Assembly (NCBI GenBank): GCA_017306245.1
Contig: JAFKIY010000003.1
Span: forward strand, 186,001 to 250,000
DNA: 64,000 nucleotides
Source of the DNA: Micrococcales bacterium
GTDB taxonomy: Bacteria > Actinomycetota > Actinomycetes > Actinomycetales > Microbacteriaceae
Direction of reading: 5' to 3'
A model generated the notes under the pieces. That model had not been told where the DNA came from. It saw nothing but the letters and a program-made list of their open reading frames with translations, and did not search any database. How positions within the stretch are numbered: the stretch's first letter is position 1; each line of letters starts with the position of its first letter. Position numbers and translations under genes: made by a program. Positions 8,184 to 16,972 of the stretch are shown here, piece by piece.

Positions 8184-9527
8184 TCAGGAGAGAAGGTCGA
8201 GGGACAACACCTCGCCATAGATCGCCATCGCTTCCGCAACTTCCGTCTCCGTGACCACGCACGGCGGCACCACGTGGATGCGATTCTCCGAAATGAACGG
8301 CAGGAGGTTGCGCGCGATGAGCTCAGACTTCACCCTGGCCATCACCGCCGCGCTGACCGGCGTGCGGGAGTCGCGGTCGGAGACCAGCTCGACGGCCCAG
8401 AACACCCCGGTGCCGCGCACATCGCCGACGATCGGATGATCCGCCTTGAGCTTCTGAAGCGCCGGGGCGATCGTCTCGCGGCCGACGCGGGCCGCGTTCT
8501 TCACGATGCCCTCGGACTCCATCGCGTCCAGAGCGGCGACAATCGACGCCATCGCGAGGGGGTGCCCGCTGTAGGTGAGGCCGCCGGGGAACACGACCTC
8601 ATCGAAATCGCGCGCGATCGCGTCCGAAATGATCACGCCGCCGACCGGCACGTAACCCGAGTTCACGCCCTTCGCGAACGTGATGAGATCCGGCACGACG
8701 TCATACGCGTCGAACGCGAACCAGTTGCCGGTGCGGCCGAAGCCCGCCATCACCTCGTCGAGGATCATCACGAGCTCGTACTTGTCGCATAGCGCGCGAA
8801 CGCCCTCGAGGTAGCCGGGCGGCGGCATCAGCACGCCCGCCGTTCCGGGGATCGTCTCCAGGAGCACGGCGGCGATTCCGGACGGCCCCTCGCTCTGGAT
8901 GACGCGCTCCAGGTGGTGCAGCGCGCGCTCGGACTCCTGCTCCGGGCTCGTGGACCAGAACTCGCTGCGGTACTCGTACGGGCCGAAGAAGTGGGCGTGG
9001 CCGCGAGCGAACTCGTTCGCCACCCGCCGCCAGTCCCCGGTGGAGACGATCGCCGCGCCGGTGTTGCCGTGGTAGGAGCGGTACGTGGACAGGATCTTGT
9101 CGCGGCCGGTGTGCAGCCGGGCCATGCGGATCGCGTTCTCATTCGCATCCGCGCCGCCGTTCGTGAAGAACACCTTGTTGAAGCCGTCCGGCGCGCGGTC
9201 GACGATGCGCTTGGCCGCCTCGCCGCGTTCGAGGTTCGCGGTCGGCGGCGAAATCGTCGACAGGATGCCCGCCTGCTTTTGAATCGCCGCGACGACGGAA
9301 GGGTGCTGATGCCCGATGTTGACGTTCACGAGCTGGCTCGAAAAGTCGAGGTAGGTGCGACCGGAGTTGTCCCACACCCGGCACCCGAGGCCGCCGGAAA
9401 TGACGAAGGGATTCAGCTTCGCCTGCGCGGACCAGGAGTGGAAAACGTAGGAATCGAGTTCAAGGGCGCGCGCATCGAGGTCGATGCCCGACTGGTTGTC
9501 GCTTGCCCGGGTGGTGGTGTCGGTCAC
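8184..9527 (-). CDS. Class III (omega) aminotransferase, probable beta-alanine:pyruvate/2-oxoglutarate type
   Basis: A 447-aa PLP-dependent class III aminotransferase. It has FFTNGGADANENAIRMAR, the YRSYHGNTG cofactor loop, LDEVMAGFGRTG with the PLP-binding Asp, and the Schiff-base Lys near residue 284 in TFAKGVNSGYVPVGG. Within the operon it follows beta-ureidopropionase and precedes mmsA, so beta-alanine to malonate semialdehyde is the likely reaction; the amino acceptor cannot be read from sequence. It is separated from the upstream binding-protein gene by a 123-nt spacer holding a strong GC hairpin. Confidence 0.88.
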   Translation of the reverse strand: MTDTTTRASDNQSGIDLDARALELDSYVFHSWSAQAKLNPFVISGGLGCRVWDNSGRTYLDFSSQLVNVNIGHQHPSVVAAIQKQAGILSTISPPTANLERGEAAKRIVDRAPDGFNKVFFTNGGADANENAIRMARLHTGRDKILSTYRSYHGNTGAAIVSTGDWRRVANEFARGHAHFFGPYEYRSEFWSTSPEQESERALHHLERVIQSEGPSGIAAVLLETIPGTAGVLMPPPGYLEGVRALCDKYELVMILDEVMAGFGRTGNWFAFDAYDVVPDLITFAKGVNSGYVPVGGVIISDAIARDFDEVVFPGGLTYSGHPLAMASIVAALDAMESEGIVKNAARVGRETIAPALQKLKADHPIVGDVRGTGVFWAVELVSDRDSRTPVSAAVMARVKSELIARNLLPFISENRIHVVPPCVVTETEVAEAMAIYGEVLSLDLLS

Positions 9528-9585
9528 GGTCTATCGTGCTTCTTTCTTTGTTGATCTGCTAAACAACACAGACTTGTTGTTGGGT

Positions 9586-9641
9586 GGTCGGGCGGCCGCC
9601 GTGGCCGCACAAGTGGCTGCGCGCGTGGCGGCCGCCCGACC
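9586..9641 (-). promoter_or_regulatory. Intercistronic hairpin after the binding-protein gene
   Basis: GGTCGGGCGGCCGCC (9586-9600) and GGCGGCCGCCCGACC (9627-9641) are perfect 15-bp arms enclosing 26 nt. On the mRNA it lies 10 nt after the stop codon of the solute-binding protein and before the aminotransferase. No T-run follows, so it looks like an mRNA-stabilising or attenuating structure that could raise binding-protein yield over the downstream enzymes. A smaller AACAAC/GTTGTT repeat lies next to it at about 9561-9581. Confidence 0.6.
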
Positions 9642-9650
9642 GGGGTTGAA

Positions 9651-10796
9651 CTACTTGCCACCCTCCTTGAGGGTGACGGTGATGGGCTGGAAACTCGCGC
9701 CCATCACGTCGACTCCTTCAGCCTTCAATTCATCGAGGGCTTTCTGGATGTACTTGTTGGTGTGCGCGTCAGCCGGCGGATCCTTCGAGATGATCGTCGC
9801 ACCGGTCTCGTTCTTGGTTCCGAGCGCGATCTGGACGGTGCGGTTCCACGCATCCTCATCGATGTATCCGATGCCGTGGGTGGAGGGCCAGATCAGCTTG
9901 TTGACCTCGTTCGCCATCCACAGCTGGTGGCTCGTGCCCAGCGTCGAACCGGCCGCGGTGACGATGTCCGCAGCCTTCTGCGGGTTGTTCATCGCGAAGA
10001 CCCAGCCCTTGATGGAGGCCTTCAGGAACTTCACCGTGGTCTCTTCGTATTTCGGGTCGTTGGCCAGCCGGTCGGCATCGGCCCAGATCGAGTCCTGGAG
10101 CATCCCCACGCCGACCTTGTTGTAGTCGACGACGTTGATCTCATCCGGCTGGTAGAGCTTGCCGGTGGCGGGGTTGATGCTTTCCAGAACCTGTGCGTAC
10201 TCGTTGTACGTCATCGCCTGCGCTGCATCGATGTCGCCCTGCAGCATGCCGAGCATGTCGAACGCCTGGGTGACCAGGGTGATGTCGTCCACCGTCAGAC
10301 CCGCTTTTTGCAGGCCGGCGAAGATCTCCCACTCGTTGCCGTAACCCCAGCTTCCGATCGTGTGACCCTTGAAGTCCTCGACCGACGTGATGTTCTTGTC
10401 CTTGAACGAGATCTGCGTCGTAGCTGAGCGCTCGAAGATCTGCGCCACGTTCGTGATGTGGGCGCCCTGCTCGATGGAGCCGAGAACCTTCGGCACCCAG
10501 GAGATGGCGTAGTCGGCCTCGCCGGACGTGAGCGCATCCTGCGGAACGATGTCCGCGCCGCCCTCCTTGAGCGTGACGTCGAGGCCCTCATCCTTGTAGA
10601 AGCCCTGGTCGACGGCGGCGTAGTACCCGCTGAACTGGGCCTGCGCGAACCACTGGAGCTGGAGAGTGACGGGGGTCAGGCTGCCGTCGTCGCCGCCCGT
10701 CGAGCCTCCGCCGCCGGGCGGGGAGCAGGCGGTCAGGGCGAGCGCGGCCGTGGCGAGCACCGCTGCTCCCATTACCATTCGTTTGCGGTTGTGCAT
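9651..10796 (-). CDS. NMT1/ThiY-like ABC substrate-binding lipoprotein
   Basis: A 381-aa solute-binding protein with a lipoprotein signal (LALTAC, Cys 24). It carries the NMT1/THI5-type opening LQWFAQAQFSGYYAAVDQGF, typical of binding proteins for hydroxymethylpyrimidine, riboflavin-like and other pyrimidine or aromatic compounds. The ATG at 10796 has an AAGGAGGA site, the strongest in the operon. It delivers ligand to the two permeases and ATPase upstream. Given the catabolic genes, a pyrimidine, dihydropyrimidine or hydantoin ligand is inferred; taurine/aliphatic-sulfonate types have a different fold opening. Confidence 0.88.
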   Translation of the reverse strand: MHNRKRMVMGAAVLATAALALTACSPPGGGGSTGGDDGSLTPVTLQLQWFAQAQFSGYYAAVDQGFYKDEGLDVTLKEGGADIVPQDALTSGEADYAISWVPKVLGSIEQGAHITNVAQIFERSATTQISFKDKNITSVEDFKGHTIGSWGYGNEWEIFAGLQKAGLTVDDITLVTQAFDMLGMLQGDIDAAQAMTYNEYAQVLESINPATGKLYQPDEINVVDYNKVGVGMLQDSIWADADRLANDPKYEETTVKFLKASIKGWVFAMNNPQKAADIVTAAGSTLGTSHQLWMANEVNKLIWPSTHGIGYIDEDAWNRTVQIALGTKNETGATIISKDPPADAHTNKYIQKALDELKAEGVDVMGASFQPITVTLKEGGK

Positions 10797-10851
10797 GGAT
10801 TCCTCCTTGTTGGTACTTCTTCGGACACTGCAGGGTGGAACGCTGTTTTCT

Positions 10852-11619
10852 TCAACTTCCCCGGTTGCGCAGCACCCACCGTTCGACGGCGAGCACGGCG
10901 AGGTAAAACACCAGACCGAGGATGATGGAGCCGAGCACGTAGGCCCAGGCAAGCGGGTAGTTGCTGCCGGCGGCAGCCGTGGTGATCGATTTGCCGAGTC
11001 CGCCGATCGGCCCGCCGAAATATTCGGCGATGACGGCGGCGATGACCGCGAGCGAGGAGGCGATGCGCACGCCCGTGAAGATGAACGGCAAACCGGTGGG
11101 CAGAGTGACGGTTCCGATGGTTTGCCACGTCGTCGCCGCGTGGGCGCGCATGAGGTCCCGGTGGACGGGGCGCACCTGACGCAGGCCCTTGAGCGTGTTT
11201 ACGTAGACGGGGACGAACACGGCGAGGGAGGCGACGAGCTGGCGGGCGGTCTGCTGGCTCGCGCTGAACATCCCGTACAGCACGGGGGCGAGAGCGACGA
11301 TCGGCAGCACCATCGCCGCGGCGACGACCGCCGAACTCAGCTCGTCGATCGTGCGCACGAGAGAAGCGATCACCGCCAGGAGGATGCCGAGCACGGCGCC
11401 GACCGCCACCCCCACGAGCGAGTTGAATCCGGTAACGAGCGAGTTCGACCACACGGTCGGCAGGTTTTCGAAGAATTGCCCGCCGATCGCGGTAGGGCTC
11501 GGCAGAACGAACGGTTTGATGTCGAAGCCGACGACCGCCAGCTGCCAGAGCAGGAGCGTCACAAGGCCGAGCACAAGGGGTGGGATTATGCCCTTGGTTG
11601 CACCGAAGGTCGCTTTCAT
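10852..11619 (-). CDS. ABC transporter permease (SsuC/ThiX type)
   Basis: A 255-aa inner-membrane permease with about six helices and the EAA-type loop around RAHAATTWQTIGTVTLPTGLP. It pairs with the second permease at 12494-13465 to form a heterodimeric channel. Its ATG at 11619 overlaps the ATPase stop by one base (TGATG), indicating coupled translation. Confidence 0.9.
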   Translation of the reverse strand: MKATFGATKGIIPPLVLGLVTLLLWQLAVVGFDIKPFVLPSPTAIGGQFFENLPTVWSNSLVTGFNSLVGVAVGAVLGILLAVIASLVRTIDELSSAVVAAAMVLPIVALAPVLYGMFSASQQTARQLVASLAVFVPVYVNTLKGLRQVRPVHRDLMRAHAATTWQTIGTVTLPTGLPFIFTGVRIASSLAVIAAVIAEYFGGPIGGLGKSITTAAAGSNYPLAWAYVLGSIILGLVFYLAVLAVERWVLRNRGS

Positions 11620-12497
11620 CAGTTGTCCACTCCGAGCGGGTTCGCGTCCGCGGACCCGTGCAGGTGCTCGCGGACTTCGCTCACCGAACTGAAGAACACG
11701 TCGCTTTCCCGGAGGTGTTCCGTGCGCTCGACGGACCCGCTGAACTTCACGTCCACGATGGCGCGGATGCGCCCGGGTCGCGGTGAGAGCACCACCACCC
11801 GGTCGGCGAGGAACACCGCCTCAGGGATCGAGTGCGTCACGAACACGACGGCAGCTCCGGTTTCTGCGCAAATGTGGGCGAGTTCCCCCTGCATGTGCTC
11901 CCTGGTCATTTCGTCGAGCGCGCCGAACGGCTCATCCATGAGCAGCAGGTTCGGGCTCTCCGCGAGGGCGCGCGCGATCGCGACGCGCTGCTGCATTCCG
12001 CCGGACAGCTGATCCGGGAAGTTGTCGCCGAAATCGGTGAGCCCAACGAGCTTCAGGAGCTCAGTGGAGCGTTCGGTCCGCTCAGCTTTGCCCACCTTGT
12101 GCAATTGCAGCGGAAGCTCGATGTTCTGCCGCACGGTGCGCCACGGCAGGAGACCTGCCTGCTGGAATGCGATGCCGTAATCCTGGTCGAGTCGTGCCTG
12201 CTGCGCCGACTTTCCGAAGACGGTGAGTTCGCCGCTCGTGGGCTGGTCGAGGTCGGCGATGAGGCGCATGAGCGTGCTCTTGCCGCATCCCGATGGGCCG
12301 ATGAGCGACACGAATTCGCCGCGCGCGACCGTGAGGTTGATGTCCTCGAGAGCGACAACCTGAGCGCCCCGCTTCCCGTCGAACACTTTGCCCACGTTGA
12401 CGGCGGCGACGGCCGGAGCGTCGGCGGCGTGCGCGGCATCGGTCTTCTGGTCGGTCTTCGAATCCTGCACGGTGCTTATCCCATCCTGTCCGGTCAT
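11619..12497 (-). CDS. ABC transporter ATP-binding protein (SsuB/ThiZ type)
   Basis: A 292-aa ATPase with a 40-residue N-terminal extension rich in Asp/Ala. It has Walker A GPSGCGKST (67-75), Q-loop FQQAGLLPW, signature LSGGMQQRV (164 onward) and Walker B LLLMDEPFGALD. The ATG at 12497 overlaps the upstream permease stop (ATGA). It supplies energy to the pyrimidine-type importer of this operon. Confidence 0.92.
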   Translation of the reverse strand: MTGQDGISTVQDSKTDQKTDAAHAADAPAVAAVNVGKVFDGKRGAQVVALEDINLTVARGEFVSLIGPSGCGKSTLMRLIADLDQPTSGELTVFGKSAQQARLDQDYGIAFQQAGLLPWRTVRQNIELPLQLHKVGKAERTERSTELLKLVGLTDFGDNFPDQLSGGMQQRVAIARALAESPNLLLMDEPFGALDEMTREHMQGELAHICAETGAAVVFVTHSIPEAVFLADRVVVLSPRPGRIRAIVDVKFSGSVERTEHLRESDVFFSSVSEVREHLHGSADANPLGVDN

Positions 12498-13465
12498 GCG
12501 TTCGTCTCCCCGCGGCGGTAGCGGCGCACCAGAAGCGCAAGGACTCCGACTGCTCCCGCTGCGATCAGCCCGATGGCGACGGCGCCGAATATGGGCGCCC
12601 ACGGCTTGCCCGGATCGCCTCCCGCGGCGCCGGCAAACTCGATGACCATGCGGCCGATTCCGCCCTTGAGTCCAATGGAGACCTCCGCCACGATTGTGCC
12701 GATCACGGCGTTCGCGGCAGCCAGCTGCAGGGCGGGGATGAGGTACGGGATGCTCGCGGGGACGCGCAGGCGGAACAACGTCTTCCACCAGCCCACCCCG
12801 AACGAGCGGAACAGCTCGACGTGGTTGGTGTCCGGGGAGTTGAGTCCCTGCAGCGCGCCGATCGAGACGGGGAAGAACGCGAGGTAACTGGCGATGAGGG
12901 CCACCGACATCCAGTTCTCCCAGACGAAATCGCCGAACTGGATCTGAGCGCCCCAGCGCCGCACGAGAGGTGCGATCGCGATGAGCGGCACCGTCTGGCT
13001 GAGAATGATCCACGGAAGGACGGCCGATTGCGCGGTGCGGAAACGCTGCATGATGAGTGCGAGGAGCAGGCCGACGCTCACGCCGACGATCCAGCCGACC
13101 GCGGCGACGTACAGCGAGAATGCCGAGGCGTCGACGACGGCCTGCCACATCATGATGGAGTTGGACGCCCCGGTGAGCGGTTCGGCAAGACGCTCGAACA
13201 TCGTCGCGATGTGCGGCATCGACATGTCGTTCGTGCGCGGCAGGAGGATGAGGTCGCCGATCGCGAACCCCTTCTCCGGGCCGATGAGTTTGTACAGTTC
13301 CCACGCGACCCCGACGAGCACGATGCCGAGGGCACCCAGAATGGCCCTGCGCCAGGCCGCGGCACGACCGGGGCGAGCGGACCTCCGCGACCCGAACCGT
13401 CGGGTTTTTCCTCCGCTGTGCGGCACGGTTTCGACCCGCATCGTGGGGGTGGTGGAGGCGGTCAC
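12494..13465 (-). CDS. ABC transporter permease (SsuC/ThiX type), second subunit
   Basis: A 323-aa permease, longer than its partner because of a basic N-terminal tail (about 35 residues) and a large extracytoplasmic stretch near residues 70-105. The EAA-type loop is around ELFRSFGVGWWKTLFRLRVP. It starts 2 nt after the LLM oxidoreductase stop and overlaps the ATPase start by 4 bp, so it sits in the middle of a tightly packed operon. Confidence 0.9.
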   Translation of the reverse strand: MTASTTPTMRVETVPHSGGKTRRFGSRRSARPGRAAAWRRAILGALGIVLVGVAWELYKLIGPEKGFAIGDLILLPRTNDMSMPHIATMFERLAEPLTGASNSIMMWQAVVDASAFSLYVAAVGWIVGVSVGLLLALIMQRFRTAQSAVLPWIILSQTVPLIAIAPLVRRWGAQIQFGDFVWENWMSVALIASYLAFFPVSIGALQGLNSPDTNHVELFRSFGVGWWKTLFRLRVPASIPYLIPALQLAAANAVIGTIVAEVSIGLKGGIGRMVIEFAGAAGGDPGKPWAPIFGAVAIGLIAAGAVGVLALLVRRYRRGETNA

Positions 13466-13467
13466 GG

Positions 13468-14484
13468 TCAGACCTTGGCGACGATGTGCTCGGAGAGGGC
13501 CGGAATCACTGTCTCGCCGTACACCCGCAGGGTTTCCTCCTTGTTGTCGTGCTGGAGGTACCCGGCGAACTGGTGCACGCCCATGTCCCCCAGAACTTTG
13601 AGTTTCGTGATGTGGTCGTCGGCGGTACCGAGCAGGCAGAAGCGCTCAACGATCTCGTCGGGAACGAAGTCGGCGTGCGTGTTGCCTGCCTGCCCGTGCT
13701 GGTTGTAGTCGTAGCCCTCGCGGCCCTTGATGTAGTCGGTGAGCGCCTTGGGTACCGCGGACCCTTCGCCGTACTTGGCGACAATGTCGGCGACGTGGTT
13801 GCCGACCATTCCGCCGAACCAGCGGCACTGGTCGCGCATGTGGTCCGCATCGTCGCCGATGTACATGGGGGCGGCGACGCAGATTTTCACCGCGTCCTGA
13901 TCGCGTCCGGCATCCTTCGCCGCTTTGCGAACCGTCTTGATCATCCACTCCGCCACGTCGAGGTCAGCCATCTGCAGGATGAAACCGTCACCGACCTCGC
14001 CGGCGAGCTTGAGCGCGAGCGGGCCGTATGCGGCGACCCACATCTCGAGCGACGAGCCCTTGCTCCACGGGAACTGCAGCGTCGCGCCGTTGTACTCCAC
14101 CGGACGCGAGTTCGCGAGCTCGCGGATGACGTGGATCGACTCCCGCAGCGTCTTCAGGGTGGTTGGCGCTCCGTTCGTCACCCGCACGGCCGAGTCGCCT
14201 CGGCCGATCCCGCAAATGGTGCGGTTTCCGTACATCTCGTTGAGTGTCGCGTACACGGACGCGGTCACCGTCCAGTCGCGCGTCGCCGGGTTCGTCACCA
14301 TGGGCCCGACGATGATGCGGTGCGTTTCGGCGAGGATCTTGCTGTAGATGACGTACGGTTCCTGCCACAGCAGGTGCGAGTCGAACGTCCACACGTGGCT
14401 GAACCCGTGTTCCTCGGCAAGTTTGGCCAACTGCACGGTGCGCGCCGACGGCGGGTTGGTCTGGAGTACTGCTCCGAAATCCAT
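13468..14484 (-). CDS. LLM-class F420-dependent oxidoreductase of the pyrimidine/hydantoin operon
   Basis: A 338-aa luciferase-like (bacterial-luciferase TIM barrel) protein with the family opening KLAEEHGFSHVWTFDSHLL, the ICGIGRGDSAVRV loop and IIVGPMVTNPATRDWT. I recognise it as resembling the subfamily often annotated as TIGR03842. Enzymes of this class use F420 or flavin to add or remove hydride. It lies between dihydropyrimidinase and the importer permease. No dihydropyrimidine dehydrogenase is in the cluster, so uracil/thymine reduction with F420H2 is a possible role (inference). A RutA-like ring-opening role is less likely beside a dihydropyrimidinase. Confidence 0.88.
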   Translation of the reverse strand: MDFGAVLQTNPPSARTVQLAKLAEEHGFSHVWTFDSHLLWQEPYVIYSKILAETHRIIVGPMVTNPATRDWTVTASVYATLNEMYGNRTICGIGRGDSAVRVTNGAPTTLKTLRESIHVIRELANSRPVEYNGATLQFPWSKGSSLEMWVAAYGPLALKLAGEVGDGFILQMADLDVAEWMIKTVRKAAKDAGRDQDAVKICVAAPMYIGDDADHMRDQCRWFGGMVGNHVADIVAKYGEGSAVPKALTDYIKGREGYDYNQHGQAGNTHADFVPDEIVERFCLLGTADDHITKLKVLGDMGVHQFAGYLQHDNKEETLRVYGETVIPALSEHIVAKV

Positions 14485-14503
14485 GGAGTACTTTCTGTCG
14501 GGT

Positions 14504-14544
14504 GGTTTCGATACGCCGCCTGGGGCGGCTACTCAACCAACGAG
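14504..14544. repeat. Microbacteriaceae-type extragenic palindrome
   Basis: The stretch begins GGTTTCGATACG and ends CTACTCAACCAACGAG around a GCCGCC-TGG-GGCGGC hairpin. From memory, this matches a short palindrome scattered between genes in Microbacteriaceae genomes. It sits between dihydropyrimidinase and the LLM gene inside the operon and may affect relative expression. Confidence 0.6.
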
Positions 14545-14550
14545 TATCAG

Positions 14551-14570
14551 TCAGGTCAGGTCAGGTCAGG
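14551..14570. repeat. Pentanucleotide tandem repeat (TCAGG)x4 at the hydA 3' end
   Basis: Four perfect copies of TCAGG (CCTGA on the coding strand) span the last codons and stop codon of the dihydropyrimidinase gene. The in-frame TGA is supplied by the repeat. Copy-number changes would leave the protein almost unaltered. Confidence 0.85.
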
Positions 14571-15979
14571 TACTGGGACAGGCCGCGCTTGAAGAACTTC
14601 CCGTCGCCAGCCTTTCCGAGGTATTTGTTGTCGTCGATGATGACTTTTCCGCGGGAGAGCACGGTGTCGACATGGCCGTCGATTTCGTAGCCTTCCCAGG
14701 CGGAGTAGTCCATGTTCATGTGGTGCGTCTTGTCCACGCCGATCGAGGTGTGCCCGTTCGGGTCGTACACGACGACGTCGCCGTCGGCGCCGGGCTGGAT
14801 GACACCTTTCTTGCCGTACATCCCGAACATTCGAGCTGGCGTCGTCGAGGTGACCTCCACCCAGCGCTCGAGCGTGATGTTGCCGTCAACGACGCCCTGG
14901 TAGAGCAAGTCCATGCGGTGTTCGACCGAGCCAATACCGTTCGGGATCTTGGAGAAGTCGCCAATCCCCATATCCTTCTGGCCTTTCATGCAGAACGGGC
15001 AGTGGTCGGTCGAGACCATTTGGATGTCGTTTGTGCGCAGGCTCTGCCACATGTGGTGCTGGTGGCCTTCGGCGCGCGAGCGCAGCGGGGTCGAGCACAC
15101 CCACTTCGCGCCCTCAAACCCGGGGGCACCGAGCTGCTCCTCAAGAGAGAGATACAGGTATTGCGGGCAGGTTTCGCCGAAGACGTTCTGGCCCTTGTCG
15201 CGGGCCGCCGCGATCTGCTCAACCGCTTGCTTGGCGCTCACGTGCACGACATACAGCGGCGCACCGGTGAGGTTCGCGATCATGATCGCGCGGTGGGTGG
15301 CTTCTTCCTCCGCCTGCCAGGGGCGCGTGATCCCGTGGTAGTAGGGCGAGGTGTTTCCGGCGGCGAGCGCCTGCTGCACGAGCACGTCGATGACGGCGCC
15401 GTTCTCGGCGTGCATCATCATCATGGCGCCGAGCTCCGCGCCCTTCTGGAACGCCCGAAGGATCTGCCCGTCGTCCGAGAGGAACACGCCCTTGTAGGCC
15501 ATGAACAGCTTGAAGCTCGAAACGCCCTCGTTGATCAGCTCATCCATTGCGGTGAGCGAGTCGTCCTGGATGTCGGAGAGGATCTGGTGGAACCCGTAAT
15601 CGATCGCGCAATTGCCGGCAGCCTTCTCGTGCCACAGCTTGTACTGGTCGAGCACGTTCTCGCCCGCGTACTGCACGACGAAGTCGACGATGCTCGTCGT
15701 CCCGCCCCACGCGGCTGCCCGCGTTCCGGTTTCGTACGTATCGCTCGCGAACGTGCCGCCGAACGGCATCTCCATGTGCGTGTGCGCGTCGATGCCGCCG
15801 GGGATCACGTACTTCCCCTTGGCGTCGATCACGGTGTCGACGTTTTTCTCGAGGTCGAACCCGAGCAGGGTCGATCCGGGGGAGAGCACCGCGGCGATCG
15901 TTTCGCCGTCGATGAGAACGTCAGCCTGGGCGGTGCCCGTGGAGTTGACGACGGTTCCGTTCTTGATGAGGGTTTTCAT
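14561..15979 (-). CDS. hydA: Dihydropyrimidinase / D-hydantoinase
   Basis: A 472-aa cyclic amidohydrolase that opens dihydrouracil or hydantoin to the N-carbamoyl amino acid. Metal ligands are seen in GGIDAHTHMEMPFGG (His 66, His 68), the carboxylated Lys 157 in SSFKLFMAYKG, MHAENG, VVHVSAKQA and VSTDHCPF. The length is typical. Second gene of the operon, 30 nt after the beta-ureidopropionase. Together they carry out the second and third steps of reductive pyrimidine breakdown. Hydantoin as the natural substrate cannot be excluded. Confidence 0.95.
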   Translation of the reverse strand: MKTLIKNGTVVNSTGTAQADVLIDGETIAAVLSPGSTLLGFDLEKNVDTVIDAKGKYVIPGGIDAHTHMEMPFGGTFASDTYETGTRAAAWGGTTSIVDFVVQYAGENVLDQYKLWHEKAAGNCAIDYGFHQILSDIQDDSLTAMDELINEGVSSFKLFMAYKGVFLSDDGQILRAFQKGAELGAMMMMHAENGAVIDVLVQQALAAGNTSPYYHGITRPWQAEEEATHRAIMIANLTGAPLYVVHVSAKQAVEQIAAARDKGQNVFGETCPQYLYLSLEEQLGAPGFEGAKWVCSTPLRSRAEGHQHHMWQSLRTNDIQMVSTDHCPFCMKGQKDMGIGDFSKIPNGIGSVEHRMDLLYQGVVDGNITLERWVEVTSTTPARMFGMYGKKGVIQPGADGDVVVYDPNGHTSIGVDKTHHMNMDYSAWEGYEIDGHVDTVLSRGKVIIDDNKYLGKAGDGKFFKRGLSQYLT

Positions 15980-16009
15980 CGGCTGCTCCTTTGCAGATTC
16001 GTCGTTGCG

Positions 16010-16873
16010 TTACGGCTTCGGGATGGAGGTGTAGGAATCCGGCCGACGGTCGCGGTAGAACTGCCAGTCGTCGCGCATCTGGCGCACCATGTCCATGTCG
16101 AGGTCGCGGATCATGACCTCCTCCTCGGTGCCGGATCCGCGCTCGCCGACGAAGTTGCCGCGAGGGTCGATGACCTGGCTCGTGCCGTAGAAGTCGACGG
16201 CGAGCTCGCCGTACTCGTTGTCTTCGCGGCCGACGCGGTTCGGCTGCAGCACGTAATAGCCGTTGGCCACCGCCGCTGCGGGACCTTCAACCTCCCACAG
16301 GCGGTTCGAGAGGCCCGGCTTCGTGGCGTTCGGGTTGAAGACCATTTCCGCGCCGTTCAGCCCGAGCTCGCGCCAGCCTTCGGGGAAGTGCCGGTCGTAG
16401 CAGATGTAGAGGCCCACCTTGCCGACGGCGGTGTCGAAGACCGGGTAACCCTGGTTGCCCGGGCGGAAGTAGAACTTCTCCCAGAATCGATCCAGGTGCG
16501 GGATGTGGTGCTTGCGGTACTGGCCGAGGATGGTGCCGTCCGAGTCCACGATCACGGCGGTGTTGTAGTAGAGCCCCGGCATTTCCTCTTCGTAAATGGG
16601 AAGAATCATGACCATGTTCAGCTCTTTCGCGAGCTTCGCGAAGCGCTGGACGATGGGCCCATCGGAGGGCTCAGCGTAGGCGTAGTACTTCTTGTCCTCG
16701 GTGATTCCGAAGTACGGGCCGTAGAACAACTCCTGGAAGCTGATGATCTGTGCGCCCTCTTTCGCGGCATCCCGTGCGAACTGCTCGTGCTTGTCGAGCA
16801 TGGAGTCCTTGTCGCCGGTCCATGTGGTTTGGGTGATCGCCGCGCGGACGATGTTCGATCCCTTGACAGTCAT
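16010..16873 (-). CDS. Beta-ureidopropionase (N-carbamoyl-beta-alanine amidohydrolase), nitrilase superfamily
   Basis: A 287-aa carbon-nitrogen hydrolase with the Glu-Lys-Cys triad at E48 (ISFQELFYG), K121 (GQYRKHHIPH) and C158 (LYICYDRHFPEG). The YRKHHIPH and HFPEGWRELGLNGAE stretches are those of beta-ureidopropionases and related N-carbamoyl amidases. The ATG at 16873 has a GGAGG site; an upstream in-frame ATG lacks one. First gene of the nine-gene operon, divergent from the MocR regulator. Expected product: beta-alanine plus CO2 and ammonia. Confidence 0.93.
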   Translation of the reverse strand: MTVKGSNIVRAAITQTTWTGDKDSMLDKHEQFARDAAKEGAQIISFQELFYGPYFGITEDKKYYAYAEPSDGPIVQRFAKLAKELNMVMILPIYEEEMPGLYYNTAVIVDSDGTILGQYRKHHIPHLDRFWEKFYFRPGNQGYPVFDTAVGKVGLYICYDRHFPEGWRELGLNGAEMVFNPNATKPGLSNRLWEVEGPAAAVANGYYVLQPNRVGREDNEYGELAVDFYGTSQVIDPRGNFVGERGSGTEEEVMIRDLDMDMVRQMRDDWQFYRDRRPDSYTSIPKP

Positions 16874-16921
16874 TTGGTGCCTCCAGCTCAGGGCCACGGT
16901 GCCCTATTTGTTACCAACCTA

Positions 16922-16935
16922 CCTAAACATTTAGG
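16922..16935. promoter_or_regulatory. Candidate MocR operator, palindrome CCTAAA-CA-TTTAGG
   Basis: A perfect 6+6 inverted repeat with a 2-nt centre, in an AT-rich patch of the 127-nt divergent spacer between the catabolic operon and its regulator. Position and symmetry suit a GntR-type winged-helix dimer. A TAGGTT/TAGGGC -10 for the minus-strand operon overlaps it. Confidence 0.5.
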
Positions 16936-16956
16936 CTTTGTGTCGACTCGTGTCGT

Positions 16957-16972
16957 ACAGTCTTCATACTGT
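16957..16972. promoter_or_regulatory. Second inverted repeat ACAGT-N6-ACTGT near the regulator start
   Basis: ACAGT (16957-16961) and ACTGT (16968-16972) flank 6 nt, 28 nt before the MocR start codon. It overlaps plausible -10 sequences TACAGT and CATACT for the regulator gene, so it could be an autoregulatory site. Confidence 0.35.

Noticed and set aside
14551-14570. Phase-variation switch for hydA
   Set aside because: The pentamer repeat lies at the stop codon; changes in copy number would not alter the enzyme's catalytic part or the reading frame of downstream genes.
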